The notes below the pieces were generated by a model. The model was given only the letters and a program-made list of their open reading frames with translations, did not search any database and was not told where the DNA came from. Positions 11,746 through 23,886 of a stretch of 64,000 nt of DNA are shown here, piece by piece. Position numbers and translations under genes: made by a program. The first letter of the stretch is position 1; each line of letters starts with the position of its first letter. Source of the DNA: Exophiala sp. HKRS030 (Eukaryota; Ascomycota; Eurotiomycetes; Chaetothyriales; Herpotrichiellaceae); assembly GCA_023897205.1 (NCBI GenBank), contig JAHWDD010000001.1, positions 6,634,001 to 6,698,000 of the forward strand. The letters run 5' to 3'.

Positions 11746-12222
11746 TCAAGCTTTGAGCAGTACTTTCTCATCCATGAAAGAAGAAATGGGAACTGACTTC
11801 TGCTTGACAGGGTCAGGTCTCTTGACTTTCAGTACAGCATCCTGATCGGTCATGCGTCGACCCAAAGCCCTTTCAACTTTGGCCCCTAAGCTGAGCTTGG
11901 AGATCTCATCTGTCTTTTGCTGGCTTGGGACGAAACGTTGTTGTTGCAAATGTTTATTCTCGAGTCTATCCAATCCTTGTGTCAGCTGTCGAATCTCAGC
12001 CATGCCTGTGTCAGCAGATGGGAGAGAATTGGTTGTGTTTGTCGTAGCGAAGGAGGGAGACGCTGAATAGGTGGAGTAGCGTTTCGAGGTGCGGTTAGAT
12101 GAGTTTAACTATAAGCAATAGATGTAAGCATATGGTGTAGCTGGTTTGTAAGAACAAGAAAGATCCAGACGTACGCTGGGCGCCATGATAGGCCTTTGGG
12201 ATTCAAGGGATCTGCGATTCAT
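11746..12222 (-). CDS. Small conserved fungal protein of unknown function (136 aa, two exons)
   Basis: Exon 1 is 12222-12175 (MNRRSLESQRPIMAPS), the intron 12174-12109 has a GTACGT donor and TTATAG acceptor, and exon 2 is 12108-11746. Both exon lengths are multiples of three and the frame is continuous through the junction, which supports the model. The protein is Ser/Thr-rich at the N-terminus, then helical and charged: MAEIRQLTQGLDRLENKH, KTDEISKLSLGAKVERALGRRMTDQDAVLK, ending SSFMDEKVLLKA. The KVERALGRRM...QDA block looks like a conserved motif of a short uncharacterised mould protein (recalled, not searched). A single in-frame ATG inside exon 2 (12003) is an alternative start but would discard the well-supported exon 1. 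Confidence 0.7.
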
Positions 12223-15215
12223 GGTTGGGCTATATCTTGTAGCCTGGAGGTTTTGTAGGTTGAGTTTGGTGGTAGGTTATACGCGCTGGATTGTGAAATC
12301 CGGCTTTCTTGTTGTATGGAACTTTGTCTTCTTGACGAACCGTGCTTAGCAATAGGTTCGGGCACCAGTAAAGAAGCCACCCAGAAGAGATGAAAGTAGT
12401 GTGATGTAGTTGCAATGATTTACGAATGAAGAGCTGCGACTTTCTGTTTTGGGAAGATGTTATCCTGTTAGGGGCGATCGAATATAGTTTGTCCAGGAGA
12501 GGTCTCGTAGGTCTGGTGGTGTCAAAGTGCTGACGTTATTTAGGGATGATCTGCAACGCCTGATTCGGTTTGAGTAGTGGTGGAAGGGCACTGACAAGAC
12601 TTCGACAGGAGTTGATGATGAGGGGGAAATCCGAGTCAGAAGTATTTATTTGAGCGGTGTGCCAAAGAAAGACTGTGTTGGACGCGTGACAGAGGTAAGG
12701 TTGGTGAGTTTTAAGCTTGGATTGGAGGATGGGCGTGATGATGGTGGTACTCTCCGTCTTTCTGAGGCGCAGGTAGATTCTGGGGCGGGAGATGAGAAGG
12801 TCAATCGGTTTACAGAGTGGATTGGATGTGGATTGATGGAGGTTTTGTAACTTGTAAGAAGGGAGTCTGGAGTTTCTATGGAAATTTCCACGAGGAACTA
12901 ATGCTGAACAAGGTTCGAAAGGAGAAGGCAGAATGGACGACTGGAAAGGGTTGGCACAAGGGAAAAGGTCCAGTTGTTTGAGATGCTGGTTCAAGGTCCA
13001 AGTACTCCGTACATGCAGGTGGATTTAGTAGTAGCAGTCACCTCGGAGTAGTAGTGATGATCAGGATGGCCACAGATGGCCTCACGCAAGTCACAGGTCA
13101 CAGGTCACAACGTGGGCGAAGGCACCAGGGCTCAATTGGGGCATAGCGGCACTTTGGGCCCCTTTGAGGGTTACCATCGGAAAAGGCCCGCCGCACATGC
13201 AACCTACCAGGAGTGCAGCTCGTTATCATTAAGATTTTAGGCTTGGAGGCGCCCCGGGAGCTCCTTAGGCCTTCTCGTGCTTCCACAAGTTGGGCGTAAC
13301 TCTGAGGTCGCTCGAACGGTGCTGCAGTGGGCCTTGGCCCATAAGACGTTGGCATCCCTGTAGTGACTAACCCTAACAACGAGTCTGATGGTACTTGGTA
13401 ATACTCATGACTCGACAGAAGCAACTCTGTCCATCCATCAGCGGTGGAGTCAAGGCTTAGGACAAGTTGAAAGGAACAAGCGCTTCCTTGTCCATCTTGA
13501 ACGTCTACGGAGTAGTGAGAGAAAGGAGAAGAACGAGAACGATTCCGATTCATCCCAATCCCCTGCAGGCACCCAGTTTGTGCCAACCAGGCGCAAGCAT
13601 GACAATTCGTAGGGGTTCTCGTGGAGGCACGGGTGGGTGCTGTACTCCGTGTGTAGGCCCCAGTGGCCCCCTCGGCCCTTAGGCTCGTAGGCTCGACCCT
13701 GTCAGGCTGTCGCCTGTCAACGCCCGAGAGTTTCATCGCACCAAGCTAGGTTGCTTAAGCGAGAGTCCTTGCCTGTCAATTCTCCCTTTAGCCTGTGCAT
13801 TTCTCTGATTGCCCGGAGATGCAGGGACATGGCCCATGAACACCCAATGACAACTTCTATTTGCTGTGTCCCAGCCCCCTGCCAGGTTTTCCCCCGGGCG
13901 GACCTCGAGCTCTTTTCGATAGCCATGGGAGGGCACTGGCACGACTGGGTATTGGGCATTGGACTCTCGGCAATGGTAAACGTGGCTTCCATGCACTGTT
14001 CCCCCTTCGCCCTCCCACTCCACGTGGCAGTTCGGCGTTGAATCCGACCTCGAGCCATCTTCCTCGAACTCCCCTGTGGACTGTTTCTGCATGTTCTATC
14101 AGAGACAGAGTTTCCGACCGGCTCGTCAGCATTCGACACCTACACACGGTGGAGTAGACCATGCATGAACTATCTTGACCTCTCGCGAGTTTTGTGGCCA
14201 GAACGTTTTTGACAGCCAGCCTCACTCACGCTGGTGGATGATAATGGTCAGCTTAAATAGTCATGCATGCAAGTCACCCGTTGAGTAGAAATGTTTTCCG
14301 GAACCCTCCTGCTCGTCACGCCACGCGAGCCATCGCTATCCGGATGCCAGGAGAAAATCAGAGAAACACTGCATGATGTTCGTTCGGCATCAGTCCGTTG
14401 CGCAATCGGCTATCGTGTTCCTCGCCGCCACCAGTCACGCTACTTGAGACCAAGCTGTGGTAACCACTGACAGACCAGACACGCCAGACACGCCAGAGTT
14501 ATGACTCTTTCAAGTAAATACTACCGAGTCTTTCGTAAACATGCCATCCCGCAAGCTATTGAGTATCAGATCTCCATCCTCCGGAGAATAATCCTACGTG
14601 ATCAAATGAAGTCTGTTCTCAGACCAGCATAGCCCGAGACCCACAGAATGTGGGAGACAATTTCGAACCAGACCTGCACCTTACCCTCTTTGAGGATTAT
14701 GTTCATATCCAAATCCTTAATTAGCTGGAGAATACGATGACGTTGTATTTTGCTCGTGCAACTCATCCAGAGAGTCCCCATTATCACGTGCTCGCCATAG
14801 CGTGCGATTTGCTTGAGGTCCTTTCACAAAAACTTCCTTGGAATTTCACATGAACACTGTGCATATTGAGATGACATTCGGTAGGAGAGAGAATCACTAA
14901 TATAGACACTAACCTAACTTAGGTTGCGGAGTGGCAAAGCGTAAATAAGCCCAAAAGTGTTTCCCAACTCCTTCGAGATATGCGCTGTCGTTCCAACGCA
15001 ACGGAATACTGTCGTAGAGACCTGACAGAGAGTGACTCAGATCACTCAATCTATATCCACCCAGTAAGCATTGCGAATGCAACCAGCCCTAACGACTCCT
15101 CGCTAAAGACGAAAACTTCCTTTCCGGTGCTTGAGATTTGCATTGCCTCTACGCCCATGGATAAGCCTGTGCTAATTCGACAGACCATCGTGCGTTAGGC
15201 ACCACCATAGTGCTG
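12223..15215. other. 3 kb without a gene I can support
   Basis: Open frames of 100-210 codons occur on both strands between 13.1 and 14.2 kb, where the sequence is GC-richer, but they overlap each other, contain no recognisable domain and lack consistent splice models. The segment includes the promoter of the small gene ending at 12222 and the 3' flank of the septin-type gene. Confidence 0.5.
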
Positions 15216-17409
15216 TCACTCGTCGCCGAATAATGCAGCATGAAACCCCTGCGCCCAGTCATTGATGGTCATTGTGAAACCCCATGTCTTTGCTAGCCAA
15301 AACGCCAACCCACCCACAACACCGAAGCTGCCCACAACCTGGAGAGCAATCCAACCTCTCGTCCGCATACTTTCCTGCAGCCGCAGGAGTCCAAGGGGAT
15401 CATGCATCTGGTATGTTGGAACGTCGTTGTATCCCATCGCGACCTTGGAACCCTTGTGTACAAGGGCTTGTTGAGTCTCGGCCACAATCTTGCCGTCCCG
15501 AATCTCCTCACCCATCCTTTCCACAAGCCAAATCGCTCGCTCACCTCTTGCCATCCTTTCGTATCTCTCGCGTTCACGTTGCAAACTAAGCTGCAATTCA
15601 CCGGCCCATTTTGACAGCCTCACTTGAGCAATTCTCTCCTCTCGCTGAGCGTGATCAGCCAGCTTGGCTAGTGCCCAGCTGTTTGATGTATTCAGAGATA
15701 CTTCCGAACCAAGTGGTAATAACAGTCCTGAATTGCTCAGTGAAGTCTGTACTGGAGATGCAAGGGTCGAATTTTGCATTGAGTGTATGGAGGGAGACGA
15801 CACATTTGTTAGCTTGGGGTGAGCAGCGTGCCAGGATATCAGCTTTTTAGCTGAGGTATGACGCAAGTAAGCCATAGTATCAGGTTCAAAGATCTCATGG
15901 ATCAAGATTCCAAGCTCCGAGGGTAATAAAGGCTGGATGTATTCGGGTGACATAAGAAGGGACGCATCCATTGTATCGAGATCGGGCCCATTGATGGATG
16001 TCACCGTGTAAGGGGCTGTGGCGATCGTGCGCTTGTCGATATCTCCGTTGAAAGACATGGGTATCCGGGGCAAGCTGACAAGACTTGTGTCTATTGCATT
16101 CTTGACATTTACCTGCTCCTCGGGAGAGAGGAGATCCGACCTCGCGACAAGTGGAATAACATTACATAATTCTGATAATCGTTGGACTTGGGCGCAGTCG
16201 TCTTTCAAATGTTCTGTCATGGATCAGTGAACAATAACAGACAGATAGAATGGATACGCACCTTTCGAGAGCAAGTAGAGTATCACGTCAACGTGTGAAG
16301 AACCTCGCCCACTCAATAACCCGGAAAGTTCATTACTCACCTGATCGACCGCGACTATGGCATTGATGAGTTGCTGTTCCACATATTGAATGATTTTGTC
16401 GAGTTTGAGAGAGTCAGAAGTGTCAACAAAACACAGATTTCTCTCGAGCACCGAATCACCCATACTTTTTCTCCGCCTCAAGATACGACTTTCTTCCACA
16501 TTAGACCACCAAGCCGGATACGGCTTTGTGCTTGCATATATCTCGTTCAAATGGCTCGGACTGCTCTTAGAATCTCGATGAGATGTGTGGGAGGTGGTTG
16601 GTGCCGATAGTGCGTCAACATGGACGATATCTTCGCATACTTGGACAATGGACTTGATAAGCGAGGATTTGCCAACCCCTGCCACAGTCATATTAGTAAA
16701 GCAGTTCCAACATTTGGATATTCGACGCACCTTTGCGGCCTGCAACAAGGATCTTGAAACGCCCGAGTTGCTTTCCTCGAGGAGTGAAAGGGCGACGACT
16801 GGGCATTTTGATGCTAGGCATGATGAGTTCCGGCTGACTATCTTGTATCATGGCTGGCAGCTCTTCATCCTCCTCCTCGCTGGAGGCTATGGCTTGACTT
16901 CCAGTCTCATCGTTAGTCAACTCGTCGTCTGATTTCTGTGCAGATTTCGAGGAGAGCGACTTTGGACTACCCGGTAGAGATATCTCTCGGGACGGTAGAG
17001 GCGATGGGGTAATGTCCCTTTCTCGGGATATCATCTTAGGTTCATTACTCCCGCCTGAAGAGCCTCTCCTGAGTGTGACATTTGTGCCAGGCTTGATGGT
17101 GGATCTTCTTCGACTTCCGCTTCTTCCCTGCACTGATCTAGGCGTCGAAGGTTTGAACGGACGATCGGCTTCTTGAATTAGATCTTGCAGACTGCTTACT
17201 GGCGGTACCGTTGAGGGTGCTGAGGACATGACAGGAGAGACATTTAAACGTTCAACAGATGTAGAGGGTCTCGAAGGATCGGTCTCGCGAGTGAGGAAGA
17301 ATGTAGTTGCAGCGGGATTGGGGCGGTCGCCGATCAAGGAGGGAGACTCGGTGAGGGACGCTTTGCGGGGACGTGGATCGCCGTTATCAAGCCCAACGTT
17401 TGGTCTCAT
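15216..17409 (-). CDS. Divergent septin-type GTPase with C-terminal membrane anchor
   Basis: Three exons: 17409-16731, 16678-16262 and 16213-15216, with canonical GT-AG introns of 52 and 48 bases; phases add up to 698 codons (697 residues). Residues 1-215 are disordered and Ser/Pro-rich. The G domain begins GRFKILVAGRKGVGKSSLIKS; the P-loop GRKGVGKS is created exactly by joining exons 1 and 2. Later motifs are a G3-like FVDTSD, which lacks the usual glycine of DTPG, and a G4-like LVARSD. A coiled region rich in Arg/Glu (about 570-640) is followed by a hydrophobic helix WIALQVVGSFGVVGGLAFWLAK near the C-terminus, unusual for filament-forming septins. Likely a septin-superfamily GTPase held on a membrane, possibly impaired in hydrolysis. 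Start chosen at the first ATG in frame; upstream in-frame codons have no ATG. Confidence 0.82.
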
Positions 17410-18494
17410 CTTAGAACATTGAAGGCTCTGCGGGACGATATGGAAAAGAACAAGGTCAGAAGGAGACTGGAATAACGATGTCAAGAAAGACTCGGCGGAC
17501 AAGCGAACACTTCGTCGAGTGCAGGATATGGAAAGGGACGGATGATCGATGTACTCGCCTGATGAGTGCAGGTGAGATGGTGGATGACTTTCTACGGGTC
17601 AGTTAGTATGAAAAGATAGTGTCCTAACTCGTACTAAAACTTAGTCACTGGTCAGGCAGGATAGGCAACAGGTAAGATAATTGGACTACAGGTGCTATTA
17701 ATCCGGCGCTAAGCCGTTAGCCCAACATCCAGCTGCCTAGGCCAGTGACAGCTGCCTCATCTTCTACGGAGGGACTACTTCCAACTCCGTGCAACCCCAC
17801 GCTCAGCAAGTACCAAAGAGGGGTGATGGGCGATTCGCATTGAGTTCCCTCAGCCTTGTTGGTGCCTCTCTTGTCGTTCCCTACTCCATTCTTTTGTTCC
17901 TTTTACCCTTCGATACACTTTTTGCGATGGGCTTCAACTTCTTGTTACGGTACAACTGTCTATGGATTGATCTCGATGTCAATGAACATACCGAAATCTA
18001 TGACAGCATTCATTACTTATCATCTGAACCGAGCTAATGTACAAATCCACATCATGTAAGGTCCCCTGGGAAGGGAACAGACGTGATCAGATACCCATCA
18101 GAATCAAAAATACATGACTTCGCTGTAAGATAACGCTTTCCCCTGGTTGGTAGGAGTCCTGAGTCGGAGAAACATAGCTGAAATGCGTGCCCATGACCCT
18201 TCAACATGGTCATGAAACTGGAAACACCCGACTTCTGTGTCGTCCTTTCAATCCGAGAGCTTGCTATGCGAGATTCCTTGCACAATGAAGAAAATGACGA
18301 ATTCAACTTTTCCAAATACGCCGGCTCAGGAAAGTTCTGAGATCATTCCTTCACTTTTGTTTATTCCCTTGTCAACTTGTCGCACGCACCGCTAGCCCGC
18401 GAACATTATGGTAAGGGTATCGAGATTCGACTTTTGAGGAAACGAACTGAGCAATTCAATCGGTGAAGAGCTCCTCATCAGTAGTCAGAGTGGT
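17410..18494. other. Intergenic between septin-type gene and G3BP-like gene
   Basis: Promoter/leader of the septin-type gene and 3' flank of the NTF2/RRM gene. No reading frame with protein-like composition. Confidence 0.5.
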
Positions 18495-20158
18495 TCATGC
18501 GGTAGGTGCCTGACCGCGACCTTTGGGAGTCACGTTGCCAGGCTTTCCTCCGCGAGCCTGGAAATTTCCACGGCCTCCTTCTTTAGGAAAGCTTCCACCA
18601 CGACCTCCACCACGAGGAGGGTTTCTACCACCACCGCCACGGGCAAATGCTGTGTTTGCACCGCCATAGGCATCTGGACGAGGACGTCGTTCTTCCACGT
18701 AGACCTGCTCAGTGCCGACGGTATGAGGGTTCGCAGCCGAGGCAGCTGCATATCCGGCCGGGTTTGCAAACTCAACAAACGCGCAGTTCTACAACCATCA
18801 GTATTAGATCTATCATGGATTGAAATGACTTACTCGTGGCTTTGAGACATCAAAATATTTGAGCTCTCCATATCGCTCAAGAGTGGTACGAAGAGCGTCG
18901 GCGTCCACCTTCTCGGTCACGTTTTTGATATAAGCCAGGACGATGTTTTCCGTGGCTTTGTTCTGTGGCTTACCTTTCTTGCCGTGATCTGCCGTTTGCC
19001 AGCCATTGCTCTGAGCTGTTGGGGCACTGGTAGCGGTCGTGGTTGTGGTTGCAGCTGCACTAGGTGTATCAGACGTTGGTTTGGGTGTCTGTGCAGAAGG
19101 AGAAGGGCGGACGCTCTTTGCAGAGGTTGAAGACGATGTTGCTGGTAGGGCGGGTACAGCTGGCACCTTGGCACCTCCACCGAGCATACTTGCCCATGTC
19201 TTCTTTGCGGGTGGGGCATCAGCGGCAGGGGGAGCTGATGCCTCCGTAGGAGCGACGGCTGGAGCTGGCTCTTCGGACTTTTGTTCAGGGACCACGGCTG
19301 AAGCTGGTTGCTCTTCAGCGAGGACTTCGGAGCCTTGAGTAGTTTCATCTGCTGGTGTGGTTTGTTCCTCAGTCGAGGGGACAAGAGCGCCATTGACCTC
19401 TGTACTAGAGGCGGCGACAGCATCTTCCTGATGTTCTTCAAGCTTTTCATCCACTTCTTCAACTGCAGACTCGGTAGTCACCGTGTCTTCAACGGGAGAT
19501 TCTACCGCAGCCGCGCCCTCCACTGGGGTCGGAGGTTCCTCAGCAGGAGTCTCCTCTTGTGGTTGTTCATCATCGACAATCTCATCTTCCTCATCCTTAA
19601 GGTAGCGGAAGATATCGTTCAACACGAAGTAACCATTCGGCTGTTCAGCCAGGACAAAGGTTTGGACGAATTTCTGGTGTGGTTCAGACTTGTTTGACAT
19701 CTCACCAATGACTTGGACAACGATATTGGAGAAAGATGACTGCGAATCGACGTTGAGAACGCGAACTTTGCATTCATGAAAATCAAGGTCTTTGATCTTG
19801 TCACTGATAGCCTGAACACTAGTCAGAAGGGCGAATCAATTTAGTGACAAAGACATACCTTGGTACCCACGGCCGGGACAACTTTGTCAGCTTCTACTCC
19901 AGACACTAGCTGTGACTTCTTGGAATAAAACAAGTGAATCTTTTCAGGGCTCTTGGAGAGAGTGGTGTAATACTGCTCGACAAAGTACCAGCCAATCTCT
20001 TGAGGGTCGGCCTTTTGAGCTGAGGTGGAGGTGGTCGTACTCTGACTAGCCGAAGGAGCATGAGCTGAGGCTGTGGGTGTCGAGGCAGCAAGTTCGGCTG
20101 GTTGGCTGAACTGACTGCTTCCGTAGAGACCATTAACGGGTGCTGCGTCGCTTGCCAT
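18495..20158 (-). CDS. NTF2 + RRM protein, G3BP/Bre5-like
   Basis: Three exons: 20158-19859, 19811-18834 and 18788-18495, all in phase 0, giving 523 residues; introns 47 and 45 bases. Order of parts: Ser/Thr/Ala-rich start, NTF2-like domain at about 55-175 (EIGWYFVEQYYTTLSKSPEKIHLFY ... FVQTFVLAEQPNGYFVLNDIFRYL), a long acidic then Ala/Pro-rich linker (180-385) containing KKTWASMLGGG, an RRM at about 389-460 (ENIVLAYIKNV ... CAFVEFANPAGY; the second intron lies inside it), and an RGG-type tail of GGGRGG repeats. This is the architecture of animal G3BP and yeast Bre5, the cofactor of the Ubp3 deubiquitinase, which acts in ribosome and vesicle-coat turnover and in stress granules. Function is inferred from architecture. 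Confidence 0.92.
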
Positions 20159-20900
20159 GGTCGCCAACAAAGGTGAGGTTGTAGTTAATTTCAGTGAGTG
20201 GAATTCACACTAGACAACTTGTCAATCTGGGGGTGTTTTCACAGCGTGGTCAGAATGCGGCCACAGGGTCGATTGTGCTTCGGGAGCAGGACAAAGAGCG
20301 CAGTTCGACTTGTAAGCGAAGATTGAGGAGAATGAGGAGAATGAGTTAAAGGCTTGAGTAGGGAAAAGCGATTCTGACAAAAAATACTCGGAGGGGGAAC
20401 TGAGGTGACGAGAAGAGAGATGCGCCCGAAGCACAGAAAAGACAGGAACGTCAAGGACAAGGAGGAAACACCAGCTGGGATTGGTGATTATAAAAGTGTG
20501 TGGTGGATAATAGATGATCGAAGGGGTGAATCTGTAGAAAGTCTTGTTGATCGAACTCGGATGCGAATGCGAATGCAGTGAAAGTTGCAGTACAATGCAG
20601 TAACTAAGGTAGAGTTGGTGGATGAAAATAAAATCGTGGAGACTGGAGCAGCCTGGTCTGGCAAGAGGAGAAGAAACGAAGAGAATCATTGGAGGCAAGG
20701 CGTCTTGGGGTGCGTGCCACGCGGGCCAGCCCATCCGAAGAATTGGCCGAGTACTTCTCTGTATGATTTTGTAGGGTGAAGTACAGGAAACATCTCTGGA
20801 TCTGGTGTCGTCCATCTGAGCAAGAAACTTCACAGAAACGATCATGCTGCCTCTTCTCTCTGCTTCTTCCGTTCTCGTCCATGGCCAGGCTCAAGCAGGA
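20159..20900 (-). promoter_or_regulatory. Long pyrimidine-rich leader/promoter of the G3BP-like gene
   Basis: The coding strand is strongly CT-rich with runs such as TTCTCCTCATTCTCC, as in many mould 5' UTRs. A 207-codon open frame here (20845-20222) is a by-product of the pyrimidine bias. Confidence 0.45.
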
Positions 20901-22131
20901 TGTATGGCACTCTCAATAATAACCGAATACAATCTTTGGATCAGGTGAGCACCATGGCTTCCATGTACATCAGGCAGGGGAGCCACTTCATCTTGTCTCT
21001 CTTTAGATGTTCTGGCGAAGATTCTTCAAGACAATTCCTTCGTATATCTCTGACACCGTCCTGTCGAATGCGGTCCGACGTTGAGGGATGGAGCTTGTTA
21101 GGTACTCAAATCGCCGCCATTGTTGAAAATCGGCCATCGGAGGTTCGATGAGAACAGCAGTTAAGGCTCGATCGATGCACTCATGCTTAGATCACCACCA
21201 TTGTTATTCCAGGCTGTGTTTCTGCGATGGTCGAGATCGATTTGTCCACAAAGTCGTTCTGGACGGGATCTGACCAAATCATAACCCAGATGCGCAGCAA
21301 GAACGTACTCTTTACTACGATCAAACCTTCCAATAACAAGTATTGGATGGCATTTACAGACTTCCCTGTCAAGCCCGTGGACTATCTGCAGTAGTGATCT
21401 CAATACCGAGAGAATGAGGACCTAACTGTATAGAATCCGATGCAGGAAGATTGGAAGGAGATCTTCGAACTGGTATGCACGATAGCGGAGTCAGTAGGTC
21501 TGGGAAAGGTCCAGCATCCATGACAGAGCCCCGCCAACAAAGTTTTCCTCACCTGTTCATCCGTTTTGGCTCGACTTCCATATGACTGATGAGAGGAGGG
21601 CTCGGATTATACCCCGTGGGTTGCTTCCGATTAGGCGGAATCATAAATCAATAAGAGCAGAGCCGAGGCCCTTCTCGTTCCCGCTTCTCCAGAATGCTAG
21701 GTATGTCAACAACTTCATTGTACGCTTGCGGCATTATCCAATGGAAATGTGCTGCATTGTTCCGATGGTCGTCCTAAGTCTGACACGAGAAGAAGGAAAT
21801 GAGACCATTCGCTCGGATGTCTACTCATAGAAAGACCCTGACTGCTAGAAGCTTGTTGTAAAGTTGTTCCAATACCGGCCAAGACTTTTCCAGCTTCGGC
21901 TGTTCCAAAGTCCTTGTACATCGATATACATAACTTGCATGGATCATCACAAGGCAAACAACCCCCACTGACCTTCTACTGTATCCTCTATGTGCTTGAC
22001 GAGCACCTACATGGACTAACGAAATACAGTAATTGCTCGACATCGGCTCACTTGGGATCGCGTCTCCCTAGATTCTCTAATGCTTCCTCGTGGGTATGAA
22101 TTTACAGCGCATGGTGACGGCAACGGGATGA
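20900..22131. other. Degenerate accessory sequence upstream of the MFS fragment
   Basis: Mostly no supportable gene. One stretch, 21190-21414 on the plus strand, reads ITTIVIPGCVSAMVEI...SFWTGSDQIITQMRSKNVLF...NNKYWMAFTDFPVKPVDYLQ and stop; it is preceded by CTTAG, like a splice acceptor. It looks like an exon of a real protein whose remaining parts are lost. I do not recognise the family. Confidence 0.4.
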
Positions 22132-22710
22132 ATCCGACTTGGTGTTCGCCCAAGTCAAGAAACCGTACACGACCAGCAGATCGCGGAAGTCTTCCTTTTC
22201 ACTCTTCTCTTCCCCTTCATCTCTTGCCGCATAGACCGACGAAACATTTTCTTCGTTATCTGTGCCCCGCTAGTGATGATCGGGTACGTTATGTTTCTTG
22301 CCACGACTCAGACTGACCCCAGGATCCGCCATGCAGCGACCTTCCTCATCACGGCCGGCGACTTCCCCTTTGGTGCGCTGTATAATGCCCAAGTCTCTGC
22401 GAATCTCGTCCCCTATACGGCTCGAGCAGCAGGAATTGGCAAAACCGTCATGCTGGGCAATTTCGGTGGCTTCATTTCCACTTGGTCTTATCCATACTGG
22501 GACGGACCGAACTTCCGTATCGGAACCGGACTCAATCTGGCATCAAGCACGGTCATTATTCTAATTACGACCTTGGTGATAATTGAGTATATGGAATGGG
22601 ACAATAAGAAACGAGACGCTGTCGACGGTCACGCCAAATTGGCAAGCATAATTCCACAGCAGGTTGAGGACCTGGATTGGAAGCACCCAGGTTTCCGATG
22701 GAAGGCCTAA
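22132..22710 (+). pseudogene. C-terminal fragment of an MFS (anion:cation symporter type) transporter
   Basis: An open frame of about 190 codons begins after a stop at 22129 with no proper start. It reads VFLFTLLFPFISCRIDRRNIFFVICAPLVMIGYVMFLATTQ, then RIRHAATFLITAGDFPFGALYNAQVSANLVPYTARAAGIGKTVMLGNFGGFISTWSY, a last hydrophobic helix (TVIILITTLVIIEY) and a polar tail ending HPGFRWKA. This matches the second half (helices 8-12) of allantoate/nicotinate-permease-like transporters. The first half is not found upstream, so the gene is truncated. A shorter ATG-started product could be made but would lack the N-terminal bundle. Confidence 0.7.
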
Positions 22711-23037
22711 GGTGGTGAATTGTGTATATGCGGTACATCTATCATTGTAGACCGAAGATTGATAGTAGCTGCATACGCTGGCGAGTCTACAATAGACGGA
22801 AAGAAGGAAGGGTGGTGGCAAAATTCCTGATCTGGGCAGACCTAATATCTTTGAAGGTTCAGATATCTACAATTGCTGAGAGAATCAAAGAGAGTCATAC
22901 AAAATCTCGTACCACGTTAGGGACCAGTGTTTCTCTGACCGTCCATAGGACATTGCATCTCACCTTGTAAATATCATATTGATCCCACTGGCTCAAAATC
23001 TGCTAGAGGGCCTGACGATATACTAAGCGAAAGACCT

Positions 23038-23370
23038 CGTAGACCAGTCACGCACAGTCTTCGAGGGAAATCTGCCAGGACAGCCGGATGATCGTGCGAA
23101 TGTTACGTTGGCTGATGTTGTATGGAACATTGTATCCCTGCATCCGTATGTGATCACGAATTGCCGTAAGTATCGACATGTCTTGTGCTGACGGTAGGCA
23201 TGCAACATGCAGAGAGACATCCCGCCTCCTTACCATGTGGTCCTGGTGTGGAGGAGTCTCAATTCCAACACCTACGTACAAAATGTCGCAAACAGCTTTC
23301 TACACTTGTTATTATACTATACCACACCTTCACATGTGAGCATAGTCGAGCGCTGGTACAACATTAATCT
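23038..23370 (+). pseudogene. Two coding-like exons of an unknown gene
   Basis: The first piece reads TVFEGNLPGQPDDRANVTLADVVWNIVSLHPYVITNC. It ends at a perfect GTAAGT donor; 35 bases later, after a CTGAC branch-like word and a GGTAG acceptor, the frame continues MQHAERHPASLPCGPGVEESQFQHLR and on to a stop. No start codon is visible for the first piece. The intron would be very short for a fungus. I do not recognise a family; its position among broken genes suggests a remnant. Confidence 0.35.
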
Positions 23371-23886
23371 TGTCTCCGGGGTCAACTGATCTGCGAAACA
23401 AGCCGAGCAGACAAGCTGGAGAAGTTCGAACGCTGGCGGCAGTCTTTGGCATAATGATTGTGATAACGTGCGTTGGGCTTCAAACTGGTAAAAGCGATTT
23501 TGGCCTTAATCATAACGTAGTCATTCTTCTAAGGTGAGGCCCATCCTAACAAGACTTGAAATGTGTCTATCTCAGAGTTTGGAATGATCCATTCGCCTCT
23601 TTCCCGCTTGATCAGAAAAGTGCGGAGATGGCTAAGTAGATGGATTTGAGATCTTATAGCGGACGGCCGGAAAACTATCAGTATGGTCTGAGTATAACTT
23701 CCAGATTCCTACGGGAGCCTGTAGGTACTCTCTTTTTAGGCAGAAGTCGTTCGCATTGCTACCCTCGACATAAGAGCCGTACTCGCAGTCAAATACATGA
23801 TGGGAAGCCTCTCGGTGGTATATCCTGTGATTTGATACGACCATCAATTCGCTTCAAATACCCTAAAAGCAAGGAACTTGTTGGCA

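Noticed and set aside
13098..13736. 212-codon open frame on the minus strand
   Set aside because: No domain, overlapped by plus-strand frames of similar quality, no splice context.
20222..20845. 207-codon open frame on the minus strand upstream of the G3BP-like gene
   Set aside because: Composition is dominated by Ser, Leu, Pro, His from CT-rich leader sequence; no domain.
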